This document shows, piece after piece, positions 7,968 through 16,562 of a DNA stretch of 27,796 nucleotides (position 1 is the first letter of the stretch; each line of letters begins with the position of its first letter). This stretch comes from JAAKFL01 sp964629645 (GTDB taxonomy: Bacteria; Chlamydiota; Chlamydiia; Chlamydiales; SLFE01): positions 1 through 27,796 of the forward strand of contig CAZVSU010000030.1 of assembly GCA_964629645.1 (NCBI GenBank), read 5' to 3'. The notes beneath the pieces are model-generated. The model saw nothing but the letters and a program-made list of their open reading frames with translations, ran no database searches and was not told where the DNA came from. A program made the position numbers and the translations under genes.

Positions 7968-9231
7968 AGTGAACTTTGACAGTCTGGTCGGCCCCACGCA
8001 CAATTTTTCGGGGCTTGCAAGGGGCAACATCGCGTCGACGACCCACGCCGGGCAGCCTTCATCTCCGAAAAAAGCGGCGCTGCAAGGTCTCGGTAAGATG
8101 CGAAGGCTTCACACCCTCGGCCTCCCGCAAGGGATCTTCCCTCCGCATGAAAGGCCCCACATCCCGACGCTTAGGCAGCTTGGCTTTTCCGGCTCCGATG
8201 CCGACATTTTAAAAAGCGCAGCAAAGAAGGCCCCCTTCTTTCTAACCCTTTGCAGCTCCTCGTCTTTCATGTGGGCCGCCAACGCAGCGACAGTCACCCC
8301 CTCGACCGATAGCGAAAGCGGCAAAGCGCAGATCACCCCCGCCAACCTCGTCACCCATTTTCACCGCTCGATTGAATCTTCTGACACGTCCCACATGTTA
8401 AAAACCCTATTTTCAGACAGCGCTTTTTTTCAGCATCACGATCCTCTCCCTGCCCATCCCCTTTTCGGCGACGAAGGCGCTGCCAATCACACCCGCCTCG
8501 GCTCCCTGCATCTTTTTGTCTATGGAAAAGAGGGCGGAACATTTCCCGTCAGACAAACGTTAGCGGCCTCTCAGGCGGTGGCGAGGCGGCACGGCCTCGA
8601 TCCCAAAAACACCCTTTTTCTCGAGCAAAACCGAGCCGCCATTGAGCGGGGCGTGTTTCACAACGATGTGATCGCAACGGGTCATGACACCCTTTACCTG
8701 ATGCACGAGCTGGCCTACAGTGATTCGGCCCGGCTTTTAGAGGCGTTCAAGCAGCATCAGATTGAGCGCATCGAAGTTTTAGACGAAGAGATCTCTCTTG
8801 AAGATGCGGTCCGCACCTACCTGTTCAACTCGCAAATTGCGACGCTGCCCAGCGGCGAGCGGCTCCTTTTAGCCCCCATCGAATGTCAAGAGGATGCCAA
8901 AGTCTTTGGCTATCTGCAGGCGCTCGACTGTTTTGACACAATCGAGTTTGTCGACCTAAGAGAGAGCATGAAAAATGGCGGGGGCCCCGCCTGCCTGAGA
9001 TGCCGGTTTTTACTGACCGAAAAGCAGATTGGCTCGATCAAACCCAAAGTCCTTCTTGACGAGACCTTGATCGACACATTAGAACAGTGGACTCAGCGCC
9101 ACTATCGCGACCGTCTGACGCCTCAAGACCTTGCCGACCCCAAGCTCTTGGAGGAGGGGCGCGCCGCCCTTGATGAGCTGACACAAATCCTCAATTTAGG
9201 CTCGTTTTATGAGTTTCAAAAAGGCCCTTGA
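7960..9231 (+). CDS. astB: N-succinylarginine dihydrolase
   Basis: Second enzyme of the AST pathway. It hydrolyses N-succinylarginine to N-succinylornithine, CO2 and two ammonia, using a Cys/His/Glu triad in the amidinotransferase-type pentein fold. The N-terminus VEVNFDSLVGPTHNFSGLA is typical of AstB. The triad is visible as E172 (DEGAANHTRL), H234 (GVFHNDVIA) and C345 (NGGGPACLR). ATG 7960 is chosen because it gives the family N-terminus; an upstream TTG at 7951 adds three atypical residues. It has 423 residues, slightly shorter than the E. coli protein. It overlaps astD by 8 bases and the next gene by 23 bases. Confidence 0.88.
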   Translation: MVEVNFDSLVGPTHNFSGLARGNIASTTHAGQPSSPKKAALQGLGKMRRLHTLGLPQGIFPPHERPHIPTLRQLGFSGSDADILKSAAKKAPFFLTLCSSSSFMWAANAATVTPSTDSESGKAQITPANLVTHFHRSIESSDTSHMLKTLFSDSAFFQHHDPLPAHPLFGDEGAANHTRLGSLHLFVYGKEGGTFPVRQTLAASQAVARRHGLDPKNTLFLEQNRAAIERGVFHNDVIATGHDTLYLMHELAYSDSARLLEAFKQHQIERIEVLDEEISLEDAVRTYLFNSQIATLPSGERLLLAPIECQEDAKVFGYLQALDCFDTIEFVDLRESMKNGGGPACLRCRFLLTEKQIGSIKPKVLLDETLIDTLEQWTQRHYRDRLTPQDLADPKLLEEGRAALDELTQILNLGSFYEFQKGP

Positions 9232-11881
9232 GCAACACATCGAAGGCCCCGTCCGTTTTGACGCGATCATCCGCGCCGTCTACAGCACCGACACCTCCAT
9301 TTACGAGGTGAAACCGTTAGGCGTTGTCTTTCCAAAGACAGCTCAGGATGTCGCCCGGACGTTGAAGATCGCAAGAGAGCACAAGATACCGGTCACAGCA
9401 AGAGGAGCGGCGACAGGTGTCAACGGCGGCTGTTTGGGGGAAGGGCTTATCTTAGACACCTCCCGCTTTTTGAATCGCCTCCTTGAGATTGACATCGAGA
9501 ATGAAACCGTCACTTGCGAGCCGGGCGCTGTCTACGACGTTGTCAATCAAAAGCTCGCCGAAAAAGGATACCGCATAGGGCCCAGCACGTCGACGGGAAA
9601 CCGCGCCACTGTCGGCGGCATGCTGGCCAACAACGCAGCCGGCGCTCACTCTCTTCTTTACGGCTCGACGGGCGACCACACCCTATCGGTCGACCTTGCA
9701 GAAGCCGACGGAACGATCAACACCTACTCGACCGAGGTCCCCAACGCTCTTAAAGCGATCGCCGACCGCACTCGCGATGAAATCGAAACGCGCTTTCCCC
9801 CTATCAGGCGGATGGCTTCGGGCTATTTTCTTCCGGCCCTTTTGGAAGGGAATATGTGCCGCTTTCTGGCGGGATCGGAAGGAACCCTCGGCATCGCGAC
9901 CAAGATCACCTTTCGCATCGTCAAGGCGCTGACCGACACCTCCTTTTATGTGCTTCCCTTTTCATCGCTAAGCGCCTGCTTTCGAGCCATTCTCCCCTTA
10001 CTTGAGTTAAAGCCGATCGCACTTGAATTGATCGATAAAGAAATTCTGGATGCCGGCAAACGCTCCCCCACAATGCGCTCTCGAATGGGTTGGCTGGGTG
10101 GCGATCCCGCCGCTGTGCTCGCCGTCGAATTTGCCTCTCCGCCACCGCAAAAAGAGCTCCACGCGGCCTCCGAACTTGGAGTCAAGTCCCTCGATGAAGC
10201 TGAGCAAGCCGACATCTGGGCGGTGCGCAAAGCGGGCCTTGAGCTCCTCTTGTCCAGGCGTTCTTATACCCGCGCCACAGCGTTCATCGAAGATATCACC
10301 ATCCCGCCCAAAAATTTGCCCCGTTTTATCGACGTCTTCACCCGCACTCTGAAGGAAAAAAATCGCACGGCAGGCATTTACGGACACGCCGGCGAGGGAT
10401 GCCTCCACATCCGCCCTTTCATCAATATCTACGAGCCGGCCGATCAAGCCTTGATGCAGACGATGGCAGAAGAGGTCTCCCGGATGGTGCAGGAGCACGA
10501 AGGGGTCATGAGCGGCGAGCATGGAGACGGGCGTGTCCGGACATGGCTGAACGAAAAGATATTTTCCAAGCCGCTCATCCGCGCGATGGAAGAGATCAAG
10601 GCCCACTTCGATCCGGACGGGATTTTGAATCCGGGAAATGTCGTCAAGGGTCCGCCGCTTCTTAACAACCTCCGCAGGCCGCCGAAGCAAACCATCGAAA
10701 CCTTTCAAGACTTTTCAAAAGAGGGGGGCTTCGAGCTCGCTGTCGATCTCTGTAACGGCAACGGACTCTGCAGAAAAAGAGAAGGGGTGATGTGCCCCTC
10801 GTTTCAAGCGACCGGCAATGAGTACGACTCCACAAGGGCGCGGGCCAATGCCCTTCGCTCGCTGATCAATGGCCAGCTCAAAGCCGCCAGCTTGACCCAT
10901 CCCGATTTAGTCGACATTCTCGATCTTTGCCTCTCGTGCAAAGGGTGCCAAAAGGAATGCCCCTCCCAAGTCGACATGTCGAAAATGAAACACGAAGTGC
11001 TCCACCAGGTCAGGCAGCAAAAAGGAGCGACGTTAAGGGACACTCTCTTTGCCCATATTGCGACCGTGAGCCGGTTGAGCTCGGTTTTCCCAAAACTTAG
11101 CCAAACGGGCGTCTCAACATGGTTGGCCGGGAAGCTCGGCATAACAGACAAGCGCCCCCTTCCCGAGCCCGCTAAGAGGCGCTTTTCAAAGTGGTTTTCC
11201 GCCCATCAGCAGCCTCAGTACCCCGACGAGGTGACCCTTTTCAATGACACTTACTGCGAATTTTACGAACCTGAAATCGGCATCAGCGCTGTGCAGGTCC
11301 TAAACGCCATGGGATACACCGTCTCCGTCCCAAAATGGACATGCTGCGGAAGACCCCTGATTTCAAAGGGATTTTTACCCGAGGCAAAAAAACAGTTAGA
11401 GGCGCTTCTCAAAAAAATCAAGCCGGGCAAGCCCGTTCTCTTTCTGGAGCCAAGCTGCCTTTCTGTTTTGATCGATGATATCCACGGATTGATTGCCGAT
11501 AATGCCTTATCCCCTTTCTGCATGAGTCTTGAGACATTCATCACGCAAAACCGGGAGCGGCTTCCGCTGAAAGAGCTCCCTGAAATCACACTGCACGGCC
11601 ACTGCCACCAAAAGTCTCTTTGGGGAACAAGCGAAATCAAACAGCTCTTTACAAAATGCCGCGAAATCCCGTCGGGCTGCTGCGGCGCAGCAGGCTCTTT
11701 CGGCTACGAGACAGAACACTACGACCTTTCGATGAAAATGGGAGCCCTGACGCTCTTTCCCGAGGTGGAAAAGGCTCAGAGCCCCATCGTCGCTAACGGT
11801 TTTTCCTGTCGATCGCAAATCAGCCACGGCACGTCAAAAAGAGCGCATCATTTCATTGAAGTGCTGGATCAGCTCTTGTAA
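9209..11881 (+). CDS. FAD/Fe-S D-2-hydroxyacid dehydrogenase (GlcD-GlcF-like fusion, YdiJ type)
   Basis: An 890-residue flavoprotein expected to oxidise a D-2-hydroxyacid (lactate, glycolate or 2-hydroxyglutarate type) and pass electrons to the membrane chain. Domains in order: a PCMH-type FAD-binding domain (about 30-230, with ARGAATGVNGG and GSEGTLGI); a FAD-oxidase C-terminal domain (about 240-475, with GHAGEGCLHIRP and SGEHGDGRVRTW); a ferredoxin-like segment with C515, C521, C529 and then C574/C577/C580/C584; and a Cys-rich CCG domain with CCG at 712-714 and 824-826 (SGCCGAAGSFGYE). The dehydrogenase and Fe-S subunits are therefore fused in one chain. The start overlaps astB by 23 bases. 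A link to arginine or glutamate breakdown is inferred from operon position only. Confidence 0.83.
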   Translation: MSFKKALEQHIEGPVRFDAIIRAVYSTDTSIYEVKPLGVVFPKTAQDVARTLKIAREHKIPVTARGAATGVNGGCLGEGLILDTSRFLNRLLEIDIENETVTCEPGAVYDVVNQKLAEKGYRIGPSTSTGNRATVGGMLANNAAGAHSLLYGSTGDHTLSVDLAEADGTINTYSTEVPNALKAIADRTRDEIETRFPPIRRMASGYFLPALLEGNMCRFLAGSEGTLGIATKITFRIVKALTDTSFYVLPFSSLSACFRAILPLLELKPIALELIDKEILDAGKRSPTMRSRMGWLGGDPAAVLAVEFASPPPQKELHAASELGVKSLDEAEQADIWAVRKAGLELLLSRRSYTRATAFIEDITIPPKNLPRFIDVFTRTLKEKNRTAGIYGHAGEGCLHIRPFINIYEPADQALMQTMAEEVSRMVQEHEGVMSGEHGDGRVRTWLNEKIFSKPLIRAMEEIKAHFDPDGILNPGNVVKGPPLLNNLRRPPKQTIETFQDFSKEGGFELAVDLCNGNGLCRKREGVMCPSFQATGNEYDSTRARANALRSLINGQLKAASLTHPDLVDILDLCLSCKGCQKECPSQVDMSKMKHEVLHQVRQQKGATLRDTLFAHIATVSRLSSVFPKLSQTGVSTWLAGKLGITDKRPLPEPAKRRFSKWFSAHQQPQYPDEVTLFNDTYCEFYEPEIGISAVQVLNAMGYTVSVPKWTCCGRPLISKGFLPEAKKQLEALLKKIKPGKPVLFLEPSCLSVLIDDIHGLIADNALSPFCMSLETFITQNRERLPLKELPEITLHGHCHQKSLWGTSEIKQLFTKCREIPSGCCGAAGSFGYETEHYDLSMKMGALTLFPEVEKAQSPIVANGFSCRSQISHGTSKRAHHFIEVLDQLL

Positions 11882-11917
11882 AGGTGATCTTTGCCGGCTC
11901 TCGCTGCCGCCCGAGAC

Positions 11918-14281
11918 TTACCCGTTGCCGCCATATATTTTCCTGGCGCCTTTTTCAAAAGTCCTGGCAAACCTTTCGAGACGGTCGGAGACCGCCTGAT
12001 GAGCATTTTCCAGACAAGCATTAGTTTGAATTCTATCGATGTCGTCCACTATGCGACTCATACGGATTTTGACGATATGTCTTAGGTGTTTCGTCAAATT
12101 GGGAAAAGACCTGCTAGCGCTCTTCAAGCAGCGGGTTAGAAGAGATGAGAGCGTGTTGAGAGTTTCTTTCGTGACAGGCTTCGACTTAAGAGACGAAACG
12201 ATCATCTGAGCCTCGATCAATTCATCCTCCAAAGGCGAGCCAAAGTAGGGCACGATGGGCTTGTGTTTATTCACCTTATTCGCCTTCTCAAAACGGAGAT
12301 CATTATCTTCAAGCATCTTTGCGATATCGCCCATGATAGTCTCATGAAGGCTTTTAAGACGCCCCTTGAGCTCTTCGGGAGCCTCCTCGTGAATACTCTT
12401 GAAATGAATCCCATTGAAAGCAAGTGCTATTTGATCCATATGCTCTTTGACCACAATTTTTTGATCCCTCGTCAAATGACTGAAGGACTCGTAAACACAA
12501 GCCGCGCAGCGAGCCTGAAGAGATGCGAGCGTCTCTACAGTTTCCGGCCTGACAGGAGCCGACTTAAGAGATGAAGCTATCTTCTTGGCCTCGATTAATT
12601 GGTCTTCGAGCGGGGTCCCAAAATAGACTGTTTCAACAGGCGCTCGAAGCTCTACTTTTATCTTCTCTTCCGAGGCGATATCACCGAGCAGCGCTTTAAC
12701 CTTGCTTAAAACATCGGCAAACTGAAAAGGCGAAAGGTCCTTTATAGCGGTTCTCGCATCAACTGGATCCACAATTTTCTGCAACACATCGCCCAAAAAA
12801 AGCCTCATCAAGAGAAGCCCTGTTTCTGTTTTCTCCTTCACAGTCCAACTGGCCAATTGCAAGACTGAACACATGTCGCTGTAGCTCACCCCATGCATGG
12901 AGAGGCTCCATTGATAAAAAGTGTTTGCGATGTCTATGGACGTGACCGTGACTAGCGGTACGGTGGTCTTTTCCAAACAGACGAACGCAACGCCGAAGGG
13001 AGCGAGCAGCTCTGAAACAACCGCTCTCTCTTCAACAGATCGGAGAGGCAGTGTTTCAACCGACTGACCCAGTTGCTTCGATAAAATGTCGTCTCTATTT
13101 CCTTCACCAAAGGTATCTAAGCCAAGCTCTTCGCGGCTGAGAAGGTGGAAGCAGATAGTGCGCAGGGCCGGAAGAACATGCGCCTCGCTTTTAAGACCTG
13201 CGAACATGATCGGAAGACCTTTTATCACTTCAGAGCATGTCATTTTGCTTAAAGGGCTCAAGTCGACGCGGCCGCTTTCGATTTCGCTGAAAATAAGCCT
13301 TAGCGGATGTGCAAGGCCGGCCGGCTCTTGTTGATCATTCGAAGGCAGTTTTTGAAGCGCACCCTCTTCTTCATCGGCACGTGCGATCATCTCATTGAGA
13401 GACAGCTCGCCCCCCGATTTGACTCGACCCTCCAAAATGTTGTGGAGGCGGAGCTCATCAACAGGATCGTAATATTTGTCGAGCTCGTCGATGATCTCAT
13501 GAATCCGATCGATCAGGCGATCTATGATTTGATCGACCTCTTCTTTACCTTGTTGCCTCGCATGTGTGACGAGCCGCTCGATAGAGCGCGTTAACGTCGC
13601 AATCAACTTTTGACGCTCGGCATTCGAACGGCAGTCATACATGCCGATTTCTGCCAGCCAGCCGGTCATCAAGTCGTCTAAATCTTCGCTTGCCGCAATC
13701 TCGAATAAGCCGGGACTTTTTTGACGAAGAGCTTCGTTGCTTAAATTTGAGCTTGCATCAAGTCCTTCTTTTAACTTTTTTCCGCTCTCTTTGCTAACAT
13801 CCTCTGCCTGTTCCTTTCGTTTCCTTTTCAACGGTCCGCAAGACGCCAGCTCGACCAGATGGCTTTCGATGAGTGTTTGAATAAAAGGGTCTTGAAAACC
13901 ATGGCCGCGGACACACTCGCAAAAAGCGGCATTCAAATCCGGCCGGCCCAGCTGACGCAAGTATAATGTGAGCCTTGTGACGGCTAAGGTGTATTCCGTA
14001 GAATCGGACCCTCTTTCGATGAGTATCTCTTGAATGGTGTCAATGAGGGATTTCGGATCCGCCCCCGTTAAGCGCTCCAGAATTGGATCTTGGGATGAAG
14101 GGGTTTGGCTTCCCGATAAAAGAGCCGCTTTTCTGTCTCCTTGCAAAACAGCAGCTGAGGCGGAGGCTAGCTGCTCTAAGGCCTCGTGCGCGCACGCAGG
14201 GCTCTCATTTTTTGGTGACGTTTCGAGACGATAGGAGCGGGATTCGTCGCCTGAACGAGCTTCAATAGATCTTGATTCCAT
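11918..14281 (-). CDS. Large unknown protein with NLS-like cluster, paralogue of 14362-16440
   Basis: No family recognised. A 787-residue, mainly helical, charged protein without signal peptide or membrane segment. Residues about 60-150 and 185-300 align with the neighbouring 692-residue protein, for example LLDRL/ILERL, FCECVRGHGF versus FCRFLRRQNL, and shared DELxxRIHEI. Between these blocks lies a basic cluster, KRKRK (152-156) and KKLK (168-171), resembling a bipartite nuclear localisation signal. The C-terminus contains two copies of a module of about 100 residues, beginning YFGTPLEDQLIEA (553) and YFGSPLEDELIEA (679); the paralogue has one copy. AAGGA lies about 6 bases before ATG 14281. 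It is the second gene of a two-gene run. A host-targeted effector is plausible but only inferred. Confidence 0.72.
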   Translation of the reverse strand: MESRSIEARSGDESRSYRLETSPKNESPACAHEALEQLASASAAVLQGDRKAALLSGSQTPSSQDPILERLTGADPKSLIDTIQEILIERGSDSTEYTLAVTRLTLYLRQLGRPDLNAAFCECVRGHGFQDPFIQTLIESHLVELASCGPLKRKRKEQAEDVSKESGKKLKEGLDASSNLSNEALRQKSPGLFEIAASEDLDDLMTGWLAEIGMYDCRSNAERQKLIATLTRSIERLVTHARQQGKEEVDQIIDRLIDRIHEIIDELDKYYDPVDELRLHNILEGRVKSGGELSLNEMIARADEEEGALQKLPSNDQQEPAGLAHPLRLIFSEIESGRVDLSPLSKMTCSEVIKGLPIMFAGLKSEAHVLPALRTICFHLLSREELGLDTFGEGNRDDILSKQLGQSVETLPLRSVEERAVVSELLAPFGVAFVCLEKTTVPLVTVTSIDIANTFYQWSLSMHGVSYSDMCSVLQLASWTVKEKTETGLLLMRLFLGDVLQKIVDPVDARTAIKDLSPFQFADVLSKVKALLGDIASEEKIKVELRAPVETVYFGTPLEDQLIEAKKIASSLKSAPVRPETVETLASLQARCAACVYESFSHLTRDQKIVVKEHMDQIALAFNGIHFKSIHEEAPEELKGRLKSLHETIMGDIAKMLEDNDLRFEKANKVNKHKPIVPYFGSPLEDELIEAQMIVSSLKSKPVTKETLNTLSSLLTRCLKSASRSFPNLTKHLRHIVKIRMSRIVDDIDRIQTNACLENAHQAVSDRLERFARTFEKGARKIYGGNG
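11970..12630 (-). repeat. Duplicated C-terminal module inside the 787-residue protein
   Basis: Two consecutive protein modules start at bases about 12625 and 12247 (minus strand), 126 residues apart. Both read YFGxPLEDxLIEAxxIxSSLKSxPVxxETxxTLxSLxxRC. At DNA level they share interrupted similarity, for example CTTAAGAGA on the plus strand in both, consistent with an internal duplication after divergence from the single-module paralogue. Confidence 0.75.
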
Positions 14282-14361
14282 ATTTTTTCCTTAAGTTTAT
14301 TTATTTTATCCGCGACATTCAACGCGGTTTCATTAAAAAAAGTTCACTTTGCGATCGCCCG

Positions 14362-16440
14362 TCAGAGCTCATAAGAGATGGAGATCGCCTTCACACTATC
14401 GGCCAGATCGAGAAACCGCTCGTTGATCTCATCGGAAATTCCTTGAACAATCGCTTTAGTTTGGATCAAGTTGATGGACGTGAAAATGTCTTCAAAGTGG
14501 GCCGCCACAACGCTCTTTTGGTTGCGATCGAGCTCAAAAGAGCCCCCGCTGCTGCATGCAATGGCGGTGCCGACGTGCGCTTCAATCGTGTCTAAAACTT
14601 CCGGAGTAAACGGCGCGCTAGCGAAGGGGAGGATAGCGCTTTTGGCTGCCATCAAGACATCTTCGATGAACGATCCATAATAGACCCTTTCAGGCGGCAT
14701 CGGAGACGCAGGCTCTACACGTGCGTCCGATCGGGTTTCCCTGAGCAATGCGGCAAACTTGACCATCATGCCTTGGAACGCAGTTTGCGATTCAGTTGAA
14801 TAGCGACCCTTTTTAGACTCAACCTCATATCCCTCGAAAACTTCCAACAAACTTTCAACAACCATGGTGAGCCGTAACCGGTCAAAGCCCGACATTTTAG
14901 GAACAAAGTCGAGCACAACCTCCAAGTTGGGGTTGAGTTCTTGGGCAATTTTTAAAAGAAAAGCCTCTCCGCTTTCCTTGGACATCTGCCTAAGATGAAA
15001 CGGCGCCATCTCTGATTTCCAACACCCCACTGTCGCAATGATCTTTTCGGAGATGACACGGAGCTCCGCTTCGTTTGTAACGGGCGCCTTTTGAGCGGCA
15101 TTGCCGTACAAAATTCCAAAAGGGGACAAAAATTGTGCGAAAAGCGCCCTCTCTTGTTCTGTAGCAAGGCCAAGGGTATTGGCAAACACTGTGAGTTTTT
15201 CAGTCAGACTCCCCTCTTTGTCTCCTTCGCTGAAGGTATCGAGACCAAGAGCGTCTCGCTCCTGCAGATGCAAGCTGATGTATTGAAACGCCTCAATCAG
15301 AGAGGCGCTATTTTTAAGCCCCGAAAACAACAGGGGAAGAGACTCGATGATCTCTTGACATGTCATCGCCTTGAGAGGATCTAAGTTGACATGGCCCTTG
15401 TCAAGGTCGCGAAAAATTTGTGATGAAGGCTCTTTTGCATCGGCCGATACCGGCGCCGGAGGTTCCTCTTGAGCAAGAGAGGAAGAAGCGGCGGCCGCTG
15501 CGGCGTCTTGCAGCTCTGCGCGCAGAATCATCTCGTGAAGAGACAACTCCTCCCCTTCTTCAACTTGACCGGACATAATCGCGCTTAAAGGCAGCGCCCC
15601 TGCCGGCTCGTAGTGTCTGTCGAGACAATCGACGATCTCATGAATGCGGGCTGTCAGCTCATCGACAAACTGACTGATCTCATCGCTGCTCTGATTTTTT
15701 GCAAAGACAAGCAGCTCCGCTTCAAACCGGATCATCACTTCAATCAAACTCTTGCGCTCGTGAAACTCGGAGCAGTCATATTTGCCAAGACTCTTTAGCC
15801 AGCCGTTGACGAGAGCATTCAAAGTCTCGAAGGAAGGGATGGCGCCTAAATTCGGACAGTCCCGGCGAAGCCGCTCATTTGGAGAGGTTGACTCTAAAGA
15901 CAGACGCTGTTTGCATTTTTTAAAGCCTTCGCTTTTTTCCAAATCAAGCCGCTCGTCTCTTGACCTTTTCAAAACGTTTTTGACGGCAAGCTCTGCAAGA
16001 CAGCTTTCAATAAGGGCGCCAAGAGGCCCTTTAAGATTCTGGCGGCGCAAAAAACGGCAGAAGGCTTGGTTGACCTCAGGAGTGCCATGCTCCACAAGAA
16101 ACGGCGTGATCCTCATCGCAGTATCGGTAAAGTCAACAGGGTCAGAGGCATTTTTAAGAAGCTCGGATTCGATGGTCGCATAAAGGGAGTGCGGATTCGC
16201 GGCGGCCAGGCGGTCAAGAAGCGGGCTCTGAGAGGAAAGCGCCTCTCTTTGAGGCAAAACAGAGGCCCTCACATTGGGCATAGACACAACGTCTTCACCT
16301 GTCACCGCTGCATAGAGACTCGAAGAGAGCGCCTCGAAACCGAAGTCGACACTTTCAGCGGGCTGGTGCGGCGCAATATCTTCAAAAAGATAAGTATGAT
16401 TCTCTTCAAAACGTTTTGTATAAGTGTGATTAGAATTCAT
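14362..16440 (-). CDS. Large unknown protein with NLS-like cluster (single-module paralogue)
   Basis: No family recognised. A 692-residue helical protein without signal peptide. ATG 16440 is preferred to ATG 16449: AGGA sits 8 bases before 16440 but directly abuts 16449. The N-terminus carries NHTY twice (residues 4-7 and 15-18). KRSR (158-161) and KKCK (174-177) occupy the same place as the basic cluster of the 787-residue paralogue. A central DPLKAMTCQEIIESLPLLF matches SPLSKMTCSEVIKGLPIMF in the paralogue. One YYGSFIEDVLMAAK module closes the protein (about 584-692). It is transcribed first of the pair, with 80 bp before the next start. A conserved position in both copies suggests the basic cluster matters; function is unknown. 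Confidence 0.7.
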   Translation of the reverse strand: MNSNHTYTKRFEENHTYLFEDIAPHQPAESVDFGFEALSSSLYAAVTGEDVVSMPNVRASVLPQREALSSQSPLLDRLAAANPHSLYATIESELLKNASDPVDFTDTAMRITPFLVEHGTPEVNQAFCRFLRRQNLKGPLGALIESCLAELAVKNVLKRSRDERLDLEKSEGFKKCKQRLSLESTSPNERLRRDCPNLGAIPSFETLNALVNGWLKSLGKYDCSEFHERKSLIEVMIRFEAELLVFAKNQSSDEISQFVDELTARIHEIVDCLDRHYEPAGALPLSAIMSGQVEEGEELSLHEMILRAELQDAAAAAASSSLAQEEPPAPVSADAKEPSSQIFRDLDKGHVNLDPLKAMTCQEIIESLPLLFSGLKNSASLIEAFQYISLHLQERDALGLDTFSEGDKEGSLTEKLTVFANTLGLATEQERALFAQFLSPFGILYGNAAQKAPVTNEAELRVISEKIIATVGCWKSEMAPFHLRQMSKESGEAFLLKIAQELNPNLEVVLDFVPKMSGFDRLRLTMVVESLLEVFEGYEVESKKGRYSTESQTAFQGMMVKFAALLRETRSDARVEPASPMPPERVYYGSFIEDVLMAAKSAILPFASAPFTPEVLDTIEAHVGTAIACSSGGSFELDRNQKSVVAAHFEDIFTSINLIQTKAIVQGISDEINERFLDLADSVKAISISYEL

Positions 16441-16466
16441 ATTAAACATCCTAATTAAATAATCGT

Positions 16467-16481
16467 TATTACAATGTAATA
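16467..16481. promoter_or_regulatory. Perfect 15-bp palindrome in a divergent promoter region
   Basis: TATTACAATGTAATA is an inverted repeat with 7-base arms around one central base. It lies in the 122-bp AT-rich gap between the divergent genes starting at 16440 (-) and 16563 (+). Such a site could be an operator controlling both. No strong consensus promoter was identified around it. Confidence 0.4.
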
Positions 16482-16562
16482 CTTTTAAATAATTAAATCA
16501 AGAAAAAATAAATTGACGCAACGATTGTCAAGAAGCTGTCGGTTCGGGTAAAATTAAAAGTG

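Noticed and set aside
10007..10708. 233-codon open frame on the minus strand
   Set aside because: It lies fully inside the FAD/Fe-S dehydrogenase gene, whose domains and motifs are continuous; the antisense frame shows no family motif.
14310..14327. CCGCG/CGCGG inverted repeat between the two large paralogous genes
   Set aside because: Only a 5-bp stem with an 8-base loop and no following T tract, so not supportable as a terminator.
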